Shown piece by piece: positions 1-5,099 of a stretch of 5,916 nucleotides of DNA. The position numbers and the translations under genes are program-made. Numbering within the stretch: the first letter of the stretch is position 1; each line of letters opens with the position of its first letter. Source of the stretch: JBOGFI01 sp050743365 (GTDB lineage Bacteria > Actinomycetota > Acidimicrobiia > IMCC26256 > JACDBD01); assembly GCA_050743365.1 (NCBI GenBank), contig JBOGFI010000143.1:1-5916 (forward strand). Direction: 5' to 3'. The notes beneath the pieces were generated by a model, which saw nothing but the letters and a program-made list of their open reading frames with translations, was not told where the DNA came from and made no database searches.

Positions 1-253
1 CCGCGACACCCCGACGGGTCCCGCGCGCCGCCGCCCGACACGCCGGCGCGCCGCGCCCCCCGCCGAAGAGCACGACGACGAGCACGAGCATGGAGAACCG
101 GCCGTCGAGACCGAGCCCGGCGAGACCGTCAAGAAGGCTCCGGCGAAGAAGGCCCCCTCGAAGAAGAAGGCCCCCTCGAAGAAGAAGGCACCCGCAAGGA
201 AGGCACCCGCAAAGAAGACGAGCCCCCGGAAGAAGGCGAGCGATGACGAGTAA
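1..253 (+). CDS. rplV: Large-subunit ribosomal protein uL22 (L22), C-terminal tail only (5'-partial)
   Basis: This open frame enters from upstream (first full codon at position 2) and stops at TAA 251-253. Only the tail is present. It runs through an Arg/Pro-rich stretch, a short His/Asp/Glu-rich stretch (EEHDDEHEHGE), and then about 35 residues of Lys/Ala/Pro-rich repeats (KKAPA, KKAPSK, KKKAPS, RKAPAKK) ending SDDE. None of the conserved uL22 core is inside the window, so the identity rests on two things: its position immediately before rpsC in the universal rpsS-rplV-rpsC order, and the known presence of AKKAPAKK-type tails on actinobacterial uL22, for example in Mycobacterium. uL22 lines the 50S exit tunnel. 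A basic disordered tail of this kind probably contacts rRNA at the ribosome surface, which is inference. The stop is 19 nt before rpsC. A different gene ending here is unlikely but not formally excluded. Confidence 0.8.
   Translation, partial: RDTPTGPARRRPTRRRAAPPAEEHDDEHEHGEPAVETEPGETVKKAPAKKAPSKKKAPSKKKAPARKAPAKKTSPRKKASDDE
146..187 (+). repeat. Short in-frame tandem repeat encoding Lys-rich tail of uL22
   Basis: An 18-nt unit encoding K-K-A-P-S-K is repeated with an exact period. The 21-nt string starting at 146 recurs at 164, and a third, diverged unit begins at 182. A related 15-nt period follows, with GCACCCGCAAGGAAG at 188-202 and GCACCCGCAAAGAAG at 203-217. The repeats stay in frame, so they lengthen the basic tail without breaking it. 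Such repeats can change copy number by slippage. Confidence 0.75.
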
Positions 254-258
254 CGATC

Positions 259-264
259 AGGAGG
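259..264 (+). promoter_or_regulatory. Shine-Dalgarno site of rpsC
   Basis: AGGAGG, a perfect anti-SD match, lies 8 nt before the rpsC ATG at 273. It falls in the 19-nt gap after the rplV stop and fixes the rpsC start. Confidence 0.85.
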
Positions 265-272
265 CCGGCTAA

Positions 273-1199
273 ATGGGCCAGAAGGTCAACCCGTACGGGT
301 TCCGGCTCGGAATCACGACCGACTGGAAGTCACGCTGGTTCGCGGACCACAAGGAGTACACCGAGAGCCTCATCGAGGACTGGAGGATCCGCGACTACCT
401 GCGGCGCCAGCTCCCGCACGCGGCAGTGAGCCGGGTCGAGATCGAGCGCACCCGCGACCGGCTGCGGGTCGACGTGTACACGGCCCGGCCCGGCATCGTG
501 ATCGGCCGCCGGGGCGCCGAGGCCGACCGGCTGCGCGCCGGCCTGCTCGAGATCACCGGCAACCCCAAGATCCACTTCAACATCCAGGAGATCAAGCAGC
601 CCGAGCTCGACGCCACGCTCATCGCCCAGGGCGTCGCCGACCAGCTCGCAGGTCGGGTCTCGTTCCGGCGGGCGATGAAGCGGGCGGTGCAGACGGCGAT
701 GAAGGCGGGCGCCCAGGGCATCCGAGTGCAGTGCGGCGGCCGTCTCGGTGGCGCCGAGATGTCGCGCAAGGAGTGGTACCGGGAGGGGCGGGTGCCGCTG
801 CACACCCTGCGGGCCGACATCGACTACGGCCAGGCCGAGGCCCGCACCACCTTCGGACGCATCGGCGTGAAGGTGTGGATCTACAAGGGCGAGATCCTCA
901 CCTACAAGTCGGCCGCCGAGGACAAGATCGCCAAGGAGGCCGCCATGGCCGTGGGCGAGACCTCGGGGCAGGGCCCGGCCCGACGGATCATCTCGGCCGG
1001 TGGCGGTCGCCGCCGGCCCGCCGCCGAGGCGGTGCCGGTCGAGCCCGGGAGCGTCGACGAGGAGCCACCCGCCGAGGCCGAGCCGCTCGTCAAGGAGGCC
1101 GACGAGGAGCTCGAGCGCCTCCTCGCCGAGGAGGAGGAGATCGAGCGCCGTACCCGCCAGCATCACGAAGCCCCCAAGTTCCACGGCGACGAGGACTGA
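273..1199 (+). CDS. rpsC: Small-subunit ribosomal protein uS3 (S3) with long C-terminal extension
   Basis: uS3 sits on the 30S head at the mRNA entry channel and contributes to mRNA unwinding. The start MGQKVNPYGFRLGIT is the canonical family N-terminus. A type-2 KH domain covers roughly residues 38-107, with its GxxG loop as GRRG at 78-81. The conserved C-terminal domain includes GRLGGAEMSRKEWYREG at 156-172 and PLHTLRADIDYG at 175-186, and the core ends around residue 211. The protein is 308 residues long, against about 210-275 for most bacterial uS3. The extra part begins Arg/Gly-rich (ARRII...GGGRRRP), turns strongly acidic (about 255-290, many Glu) and ends in a charged segment, HGDED. 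A perfect SD supports the start. Extended actinobacterial uS3 tails are known, but this one is at the long end. I am sure of the identity; the function of the tail is unknown. Confidence 0.98.
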   Translation: MGQKVNPYGFRLGITTDWKSRWFADHKEYTESLIEDWRIRDYLRRQLPHAAVSRVEIERTRDRLRVDVYTARPGIVIGRRGAEADRLRAGLLEITGNPKIHFNIQEIKQPELDATLIAQGVADQLAGRVSFRRAMKRAVQTAMKAGAQGIRVQCGGRLGGAEMSRKEWYREGRVPLHTLRADIDYGQAEARTTFGRIGVKVWIYKGEILTYKSAAEDKIAKEAAMAVGETSGQGPARRIISAGGGRRRPAAEAVPVEPGSVDEEPPAEAEPLVKEADEELERLLAEEEEIERRTRQHHEAPKFHGDED

Positions 1200-1220
1200 C
1201 GGGGACCGACGAGGCCAGAC

Positions 1221-1224
1221 GAGG
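1221..1224 (+). promoter_or_regulatory. Shine-Dalgarno site supporting the GTG start of rplP
   Basis: GAGG, within ACGAGGAC, lies 9 nt before GTG 1234. The spacing suits GTG 1234 better than the in-frame ATG at 1240 (15 nt), so it decides the start of rplP. Confidence 0.6.
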
Positions 1225-1233
1225 ACGCCTGCC

Positions 1234-1650
1234 GTGTTGATGCCGAAGAAGATCCGTCACCGCAAGATGCAGCGCGGCCGTATGGGCGGCGTTGCCAAGG
1301 GTGGCACGCGCGTCGCCTTCGGGGACTACGGGATCCAGGCGCTCGAGCCCGGCTGGATCACCAACCGCCAGATCGAGGCCGCTCGTATCGCCATGACCCG
1401 CTACATCAAGCGCGGCGGCAAGGTGTGGATCAACATCTTTCCCGACAAGCCCGTTACCCAGAAGCCGGCCGAGACCCGCATGGGCTCGGGCAAGGGCAAC
1501 CCCGAGCACTGGGTCGCGGTGGTGAAGCCGGGGCGGGTGATGTTCGAGCTCTCCGGTGTCCCCGAGCAAACAGCTCGTGAGGCGATGCGGCTCGCCATGC
1601 ACAAGCTGCCGATCAAGACGCGCTTCATCGTGCGTCAGGAGGAGGCATGA
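1234..1650 (+). CDS. rplP: Large-subunit ribosomal protein uL16 (L16)
   Basis: uL16 binds 23S rRNA near the peptidyl-transferase centre and the A-site tRNA elbow, and is a late-assembling 50S protein. The product is 138 residues, matching the usual 136-139. From GTG 1234 it reads MLMPKKIRHRKMQRGRMGG, the normal uL16 N-terminus. The in-frame ATG at 1240 would lose the first two residues, and the longer upstream open frame only overlaps rpsC. Family signatures are visible: RGGKVWINIFPDKP at 60-73 and RMGSGKGNPEHW at 82-93, with KLPIKTRFIV near the C-terminus. The conserved Arg in RMG corresponds to the position that is hydroxylated in Escherichia coli uL16; nothing here shows whether that happens in this organism. 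A 34-nt gap separates it from rpsC, and its stop overlaps the rpmC start by 4 nt (ATGA), implying translational coupling. Confidence 0.97.
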   Translation: MLMPKKIRHRKMQRGRMGGVAKGGTRVAFGDYGIQALEPGWITNRQIEAARIAMTRYIKRGGKVWINIFPDKPVTQKPAETRMGSGKGNPEHWVAVVKPGRVMFELSGVPEQTAREAMRLAMHKLPIKTRFIVRQEEA

Positions 1651-1883
1651 CGAAGCAGGCGCGCGAGCTACGCGAGCTGAACGACGTCGAGCTCGAGCAT
1701 CGGCTCGAGGAGGCGAAGGAAGAGCTGTTCAACCTGCGCTTCCAGAACGCCACCGGTCAACTCGACAGCACCGCGCGCCTCAGGCAGGTGCGCAAGGACG
1801 TCGCCCGGATCGAGACGCTGCTCCGCGAGCGCGAGATCACCGCTGCCGAAGCGCTCGCCCTCGGCACGAAGGCGGAGGAGTAG
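1647..1883 (+). CDS. rpmC: Large-subunit ribosomal protein uL29 (L29)
   Basis: uL29 is a small two-helix protein at the 50S exit tunnel, beside uL23, where chaperones and the signal recognition particle dock. The product is 78 residues, slightly longer than the usual 60-70 because of an Ala/Glu-rich end (AAEALALGTKAEE). Its core is typical: LRELNDVELEHRLEEAKEEL forms helix 1, the NLRFQNATGQLD linker follows, and RLRQVRKDVARIETLLRER forms helix 2. The hydrophobic pattern fits the antiparallel coiled coil of the family. The ATG overlaps the rplP stop as ATGA, with a strong GGAGGAGG ribosome-binding stretch at 1638-1645. It lies between uL16 and uS17, exactly where the conserved order places rpmC. 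Confidence 0.96.
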   Translation: MTKQARELRELNDVELEHRLEEAKEELFNLRFQNATGQLDSTARLRQVRKDVARIETLLREREITAAEALALGTKAEE

Positions 1884-1886
1884 GAG

Positions 1887-2156
1887 ATGGCCGAGGCCGA
1901 CAAGCGGGCCAATCGACGCAAGGTGCGAGAGGGGATGGTGCTGTCCACCAAGATGGACAAGACCGTCGTGGTCGCGGTGGTCGACCGCGTCCGGCACGGC
2001 CGGTACGGGAAGACCCTCCAGCGCACGTCGCGCCTGTACGCCCACGACGAGGCCAACGACGTCCGGGAGGGTGACCGCGTGCGGGTGGCGGAGACGCGCC
2101 CCCTCTCCCGCCAGAAGCGCTGGCGGGTCGTCGAAGTCCTCGAGAGGGCGAAGTGA
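1887..2156 (+). CDS. rpsQ: Small-subunit ribosomal protein uS17 (S17)
   Basis: uS17 is a primary 16S rRNA-binding protein of the 30S body with an OB-fold. The product is 89 residues, in the family range of about 80-110. The fold core VREGMVLSTKMDKTVVVAV (13-31) and the family signature GDRVRVAETRPLS (62-74), followed by RQKRWRVVEVLE, are clear. The N-terminus MAEADKRANRRK is a short charged extension, as is common in this family. ATG 1887 is 3 nt after the rpmC stop, and GGAGGAG at 1874-1880, inside the end of rpmC, gives 6 nt of spacing. Confidence 0.97.
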   Translation: MAEADKRANRRKVREGMVLSTKMDKTVVVAVVDRVRHGRYGKTLQRTSRLYAHDEANDVREGDRVRVAETRPLSRQKRWRVVEVLERAK

Positions 2157-2175
2157 TCGTGCAACAGGGAAGTAG

Positions 2176-2544
2176 ATGATCCAGCAGGAGAGCCGGCTCA
2201 GGGTCGCCGACAACTCGGGCGCGCGCGAGGTCCTCTGCATCAAGGTCCTCGGCGGGACCCGGCGGCGCTACGCGGGCATCGGCGACATCTTCGTGGCCAC
2301 GGTCAAGGATGCCGTGCCGGGCGCGCCGGTCAAGAAGGGCGAGGTCGTGAAGTGCGTCGTGGTGCGCACGAAGAAGCAGCGGCGCCGTCCCGATGGGAGC
2401 TACATCCGCTTCGACGAGAACGCGGCCGTGCTCATCAACGACCAGCTCCAGCCGCGCGGCACCCGCATCTTCGGTCCCGTCGGTCGGGAGTTGCGCGACC
2501 GCCGCTTCATGCGCATCGTCTCCCTCGCACCGGAGGTCCTGTGA
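2176..2544 (+). CDS. rplN: Large-subunit ribosomal protein uL14 (L14)
   Basis: uL14 binds 23S rRNA at the subunit interface, forms an intersubunit bridge, and is the usual docking point for the silencing factor RsfS. The product is 122 residues, the family's standard length. It begins MIQQESRLRVADNSGAREV, the invariant uL14 opening. It contains the signature segment with KKGEVVKCVVVRTKK and ends with ENAAVLINDQLQPRGTRIFG, PVGRELR and FMRIVSLAPEVL. AGGGA at 2166-2170 lies 5 nt before the ATG. It is the first gene of the classical spc operon, 19 nt after rpsQ. No promoter is recognisable in that gap, so the S10 and spc blocks are probably co-transcribed here. Confidence 0.98.
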   Translation: MIQQESRLRVADNSGAREVLCIKVLGGTRRRYAGIGDIFVATVKDAVPGAPVKKGEVVKCVVVRTKKQRRRPDGSYIRFDENAAVLINDQLQPRGTRIFGPVGRELRDRRFMRIVSLAPEVL

Positions 2545-2855
2545 TGACCATCAAGCTCAGGAAGGGCGACCGGGTCCGCGTGCTCGCGGGCAAGGACATC
2601 GGCAAGGAAGGTGAGGTCACGCGCGTCCTGCGCGACCGGGATCGCGTGATCGTCGACGGCGTCAACGTGGCCAAGAGGCATCAGCGCGCCACCCGGGCGA
2701 CGATGCAGGGCGGGATCATCAACAAGGACATGCCCGTACACGTCTCGAATGTCGCCATCCTCTGCAACGCATGCGGGCCGACGAAGATCGGCTACCGCTT
2801 CGAGCCCGACGGCGTCAAGGTGCGCGTCTGCCGCAAGTGCGGTGGTGACCTCTGA
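2544..2855 (+). CDS. rplX: Large-subunit ribosomal protein uL24 (L24), zinc-ribbon form
   Basis: uL24 is an early 50S assembly protein that binds the 5' part of 23S rRNA. The product is 103 residues, a normal length. An N-terminal KOW motif covers about residues 5-32 (KLRKGDRVRVLAGKDIGKEGEV), followed by the conserved segments VDGVNVAKRH and GGIINKDMPVHVSNV. Four cysteines, CNAC at 74-77 and CRKC at 96-99, form a C-x2-C...C-x2-C zinc ribbon around KIGYRFEPDGVKVRV. Many uL24 proteins have lost these cysteines. ATG 2544 overlaps the rplN stop in TGATG, with CGGAGG at 2531-2536 giving 7 nt of spacing. A GTG at 2541 would add one Met and is less likely. Confidence 0.97.
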   Translation: MTIKLRKGDRVRVLAGKDIGKEGEVTRVLRDRDRVIVDGVNVAKRHQRATRATMQGGIINKDMPVHVSNVAILCNACGPTKIGYRFEPDGVKVRVCRKCGGDL

Positions 2856-3424
2856 TGGCGGTTGGCGCCCACGAGCGGCCGCGGCTGAAGCAGCGGTACG
2901 ACACCGAGGTCCGGTCCGCGCTCCGCCAGGAGTTGGGCGTCGGCAACGTCATGCAGGTTCCCCGCCTCGAGAAGATCGTGCTCAACTGCGGGGTGGGCCA
3001 GGCCACCCAGCAGCAGACGCTCCTCGACGGCGCGGTGACCGACCTCACCGTGATCACCGGCCAGAAGCCCGTGGTCACCCGGGCGAAGAAGTCGATCGCG
3101 GGCTTCAAGCTCCGGGAGGGCATGCCCATCGGTGTCAAGGTCACCCTGCGCGGCGATCGCATGTGGGAGTTCTTCGACCGGCTCGTGAGCCTGGCAATCC
3201 CCCGCATCCGCGACTTCCGGGGAATGAGCCCCGACTCGTTCGACGGACGCGGCAACTACACGTTCGGTGTCACCGAGCAGCTCATCTTCCCCGAGATCGA
3301 CTACGACAAGATCGACAGCGTGCGGGGCATGGACATCACGATCGTCACCACTGCCCGCACCGACGACGAGGGCCGCGCGCTCCTGCGGGCGCTCGGCTTC
3401 CCCTTCAGAAGGGAGTCAATTTGA
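2855..3424 (+). CDS. rplE: Large-subunit ribosomal protein uL5 (L5)
   Basis: uL5 binds 5S rRNA in the central protuberance and contacts the P-site tRNA and uS13. The product is 189 residues, in the usual 178-190 range. Family features are the signature LEKIVLNCGVGQAT at 38-51, TGQKPVVTRAKKSIAGFKLREGMPIG at 68-93 and, near the C-terminus, NYTFGVTEQLIFPEIDYDKID and GMDITIVTTA. The ATG overlaps the rplX stop by one base (TGATG). Only a weak GGTGGTGA lies upstream (2841-2848), so translation probably depends on coupling to rplX. In E. coli the start of rplE is where S8 represses the spc mRNA; no comparable structure was recognised here by eye. Confidence 0.98.
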   Translation: MAVGAHERPRLKQRYDTEVRSALRQELGVGNVMQVPRLEKIVLNCGVGQATQQQTLLDGAVTDLTVITGQKPVVTRAKKSIAGFKLREGMPIGVKVTLRGDRMWEFFDRLVSLAIPRIRDFRGMSPDSFDGRGNYTFGVTEQLIFPEIDYDKIDSVRGMDITIVTTARTDDEGRALLRALGFPFRRESI

Positions 3425-3428
3425 CACG

Positions 3429-3483
3429 CGCGGAGCGAGGACGGCGGCGGGAGTGCCGCCGCCCGCAGCGAGCGGAGCAATAG
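3429..3483 (+). repeat. Intergenic repeat element between rplE and rpsZ
   Basis: The 61-nt spacer is not random. It starts with CGCGGAGCGAG (3429-3439), carries a GC-rich hairpin (3443-3463) and ends with GCGAGCGGAGCAATAG (3468-3483). The same two end motifs, in the same order and orientation, bracket a different hairpin before rpsH, where the second motif differs at one base. The GGAG inside the second motif (3474-3477) lies 8 nt before the rpsZ ATG and probably serves as its ribosome-binding site. Confidence 0.7.
3443..3463 (+). other. GC-rich hairpin upstream of rpsZ
   Basis: GGCGGCGG (3443-3450) pairs with CCGCCGCC (3456-3463) to give 8 bp with a GAGTG loop. A slipped 7-bp register (3442-3448 with 3455-3461) is also possible. 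No T-run follows, so it is not an intrinsic terminator. It could slow translation, protect an mRNA end or be a repeat hallmark; this is inference. Confidence 0.6.
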
Positions 3484-3485
3484 AG

Positions 3486-3671
3486 ATGGCGAAGAAGGCA
3501 TTGGTCAACAAGCAGCAGCGCAAGCCCAAGTTCAAGGTGCGCGGGTACACGCGGTGCCGCCGCTGCGGCCGGGCGCGGGCGGTGTACCGCCGCTTCGGCC
3601 TGTGCCGGATCTGCCTGCGCGACATGGTCCACGCCGGCGAAGTGCCGGGGCTGACCAAGGCGTCGTGGTGA
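3486..3671 (+). CDS. rpsZ: Small-subunit ribosomal protein uS14, zinc-binding type Z
   Basis: uS14 lies in the 30S head near the decoding region and uS3. The product is 61 residues, the standard length of the short zinc form; the zinc-free form is about 90-100. It begins MAKKALVNKQQRKPKFKVRGYTRC. Four cysteines, at 24, 27, 40 and 43 (C-x2-C-x12-C-x2-C), bind zinc, and it ends with the family's GEVPGLTKASW. The frame stays open upstream through a GTG at 3453, but MAKK is the family start and GGAG at 3474-3477 has the right spacing for ATG 3486. Repeat-bearing spacers lie on both sides. Some actinobacteria keep a second, zinc-free uS14 elsewhere under Zur control; this window cannot show whether this genome does. 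Confidence 0.97.
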   Translation: MAKKALVNKQQRKPKFKVRGYTRCRRCGRARAVYRRFGLCRICLRDMVHAGEVPGLTKASW

Positions 3672-3689
3672 GCCGCGGGAGGCAGCGGA

Positions 3690-3757
3690 GCCGCGGAGCG
3701 AGCGGCCCGACGGTCGGGCGCCGAGTATCCCGGCGCCCGAGGCGAGCGGAGCAGTAG
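3690..3757 (+). repeat. Intergenic repeat element between rpsZ and rpsH
   Basis: This element fills most of the 99-nt gap, the widest in the window. CGCGGAGCGAG at 3692-3702 is identical to 3429-3439, and GCGAGCGGAGCAGTAG at 3742-3757 matches 3468-3483 at 15 of 16 bases. Between them lies a hairpin region unrelated in sequence to the one before rpsZ. Just upstream, GCCGCGG occurs twice (3672-3678 and 3690-3696) around another GCGGAG. I found no credible small gene in the gap. Confidence 0.7.
3714..3740 (+). other. Perfect 10-bp hairpin upstream of rpsH
   Basis: TCGGGCGCCG (3714-3723) and CGGCGCCCGA (3731-3740) are exact reverse complements separated by the 7-nt loop AGTATCC. A competing stem, GCCCGA (3705-3710) with TCGGGC (3714-3719), uses the same bases, so the two cannot form together. 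There is no U-tract, so it is not a terminator. Confidence 0.75.
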
Positions 3758-3770
3758 GGGTGGTGAGGCC

Positions 3771-4175
3771 GTGACGATGACCGACCCGATCGCCGACATG
3801 CTGACGCGGATCCGCAACGCCAACGTCGCCTTTCACGACGACGTCCGCATGCCGTCGTCCAAGGTGAAGGAGGCGCTGGCGCGGATCCTCGAGCGCGAGG
3901 GCTACATCACGGGTTTCGCGGTGGAGGACGACTCGTCGCGACCGGGCCGACGGCTCAAGATCGACCTGAAGTACACGCCCGATCGCCGTCGTACCATCTC
4001 CGGCATCCGCCGGGTGTCGAAGCCGGGCCTTCGCGTGTACACGAAGGCCGACAAGGTGCCCCGGGTGCTCGGCGGCATGGGCATTGCCATCCTGTCCACC
4101 AACCAGGGCCTGCTGACCGACCGTGAGGCGCGTGAGCGCAAGGTCGGCGGCGAGGTCCTCTGCCAGGTCTGGTAG
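3771..4175 (+). CDS. rpsH: Small-subunit ribosomal protein uS8 (S8)
   Basis: uS8 is a primary 16S rRNA-binding protein of the central domain. In E. coli it also represses translation of the spc operon. The product is 134 residues, matching the usual 130-134. It starts MTMTDPIADMLTRIRNAN, as in mycobacterial uS8. It carries the central ISGIRRVSKPGLRVY (76-90) and the family signature GIAILSTNQGLLTDREAR (104-121), and ends GGEVLCQVW. GTG 3771 is preferred because it gives the usual MTMTDP start and has AGGGG (3756-3760) 10 nt upstream. ATG 3777 (MTDPIAD) is a real alternative, with TGAGG (3764-3768) at 8 nt. The leader contains the repeat and hairpins described above, which makes this the least tightly coupled gene of the block. 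Confidence 0.96.
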   Translation: MTMTDPIADMLTRIRNANVAFHDDVRMPSSKVKEALARILEREGYITGFAVEDDSSRPGRRLKIDLKYTPDRRRTISGIRRVSKPGLRVYTKADKVPRVLGGMGIAILSTNQGLLTDREARERKVGGEVLCQVW

Positions 4176-4180
4176 TCGTC

Positions 4181-4720
4181 ATGTCCCGCGTCGGTCAGCA
4201 GCCCATCCCCATTCCCTCGGGTGTCGAGGTGACGATCGAAGGCCGCCGGGTGGTCGTGAAGGGGCCCAACGGGACGCTCGAGCACGACGCCCCGCCGTCG
4301 ATCGGTGTCGCGCGGGAAGGTGACGACCTGGTGGTGACCCGGCCCGACGACGAGCGCGACAACCGCGCCCTGCACGGGCTCACGCGCTCGCTGGTGCACA
4401 ACATGGTCGTCGGCGTCTCGGCGGGCTTCGCCCGCGAGCTCGAGATCGTGGGCGTGGGCTACCGCGTGGTCGCCCAGGGGCCGTCGAGGCTCCAGCTCCA
4501 GATCGGCTTCTCGCACCCGGTGGAGTTCGAGGCTCCCGAGGGGATCACGTTCGAGGTGCCGAGCGCCACCCGCATCACGGTGCAGGGAGCGGACAAGCAG
4601 CTCGTGGGTCAGGTGGCCGCCGACATTCGCAAGATCCGCAAGCCCGAGCCCTACAAGGGGAAGGGAATCCGCTACGTCGACGAGCGCGTGCTGCGCAAGG
4701 CCGGCAAGTCGGCGAAGTAG
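4181..4720 (+). CDS. rplF: Large-subunit ribosomal protein uL6 (L6)
   Basis: uL6 lies near the base of the L7/L12 stalk and the sarcin-ricin loop, next to the factor-binding site. The product is 179 residues, the family norm. It opens MSRVGQQPIPIPSGVEV and has the expected two related alpha/beta repeats, roughly residues 1-80 and 81-170, with VVVKGPNGTL in the first and VGVGYRVVAQG at the beginning of the second. The uL6 signature PEPYKGKGIRY is at 155-165, followed by a basic tail, RKAGKSAK. ATG 4181 is 5 nt after the rpsH stop. I see no good Shine-Dalgarno sequence upstream (GGTCTGGTAGTCGTC), so initiation probably relies on ribosomes finishing rpsH. Confidence 0.97.
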   Translation: MSRVGQQPIPIPSGVEVTIEGRRVVVKGPNGTLEHDAPPSIGVAREGDDLVVTRPDDERDNRALHGLTRSLVHNMVVGVSAGFARELEIVGVGYRVVAQGPSRLQLQIGFSHPVEFEAPEGITFEVPSATRITVQGADKQLVGQVAADIRKIRKPEPYKGKGIRYVDERVLRKAGKSAK

Positions 4721-4730
4721 GTGAGGAACC

Positions 4731-5084
4731 GTGACCGTCAAGCGTGAAGCCCGACTCCGGCGCCACCGCCGGGTCCGCAAGAAGGTGCGGGGCACCCCCG
4801 AGCGTCCCCGCCTGTCGGTATTCCGCTCCAGCCGCCATGTGTACGCGCAGGTGATCGACGACGTCCACGGCCGTACGCTGGCAGCGGCGTCGACCGCCGA
4901 GGCCGACCTCCGCAGCGGTACGACCGCCACTGTCGACGCGGCCAAGGCGGTTGGGAGACTCGTCGGCGAGCGGGCCAAGGCCGCCGGGATCGACGCCGTC
5001 GTGTTCGACCGGGGCGGGTTCAAGTTCCACGGACGGGTCGCCGGTGTCGCCGAGGGCGCCCGCGAAGCCGGACTGAAGCTCTGA
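4731..5084 (+). CDS. rplR: Large-subunit ribosomal protein uL18 (L18)
   Basis: uL18 binds 5S rRNA together with uL5 and anchors it in the central protuberance. The product is 117 residues, in the typical 115-125 range. The very basic N-terminus (VKREARLRRHRRVRKKVRGT) is the rRNA-binding arm. It is followed by PERPRLSVFRSSRHVYAQVIDD, the conserved core, and the closing segment VVFDRGGFKFHGRVAGVAEGAREAGLKL. The start is GTG 4731, 10 nt after the rplF stop, with AGGTGAGG at 4719-4726 as ribosome-binding site; no in-frame ATG exists near the conserved N-terminus. A 36-nt spacer carrying one copy of the intergenic motif separates it from rpsE. Confidence 0.97.
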   Translation: MTVKREARLRRHRRVRKKVRGTPERPRLSVFRSSRHVYAQVIDDVHGRTLAAASTAEADLRSGTTATVDAAKAVGRLVGERAKAAGIDAVVFDRGGFKFHGRVAGVAEGAREAGLKL

Positions 5085-5099
5085 TGATGGACGTCGGCG

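Noticed and set aside
254..272. Frameshift between the uL22 tail and rpsC
   Set aside because: The uL22 frame ends cleanly at TAA 251-253 after a coherent Lys-rich tail, and rpsC has its own perfect Shine-Dalgarno site and canonical start.
330..1184. Antisense open frame (about 284 codons) opposite rpsC
   Set aside because: It mirrors the rpsC codon bias, with a Leu/Gly/Asp-rich low-information product and no supporting signals.
1000..1233. N-terminal extension of uL16 overlapping rpsC
   Set aside because: The frame is open by chance within the rpsC tail; uL16 homologues begin at MLMPK/MPK, and GAGG is correctly placed for GTG 1234.
3453..3485. N-terminal extension of uS14 from GTG 3453 through the repeat element
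   Set aside because: The family starts at MAKKAL; the extension would be encoded by the hairpin and repeat, and GTG 3453 has no suitable ribosome-binding site.
3442..3485. Intrinsic terminator between rplE and rpsZ
   Set aside because: The GC-rich stem is not followed by a T-run, and transcription must continue to essential genes downstream.
3672..3770. CRISPR-like or insertion-sequence remnant in the rpsZ-rpsH gap
   Set aside because: There are no regularly spaced identical repeats, no terminal inverted repeats with target duplication, and no transposase fragment; the repeats are short and purine-rich.
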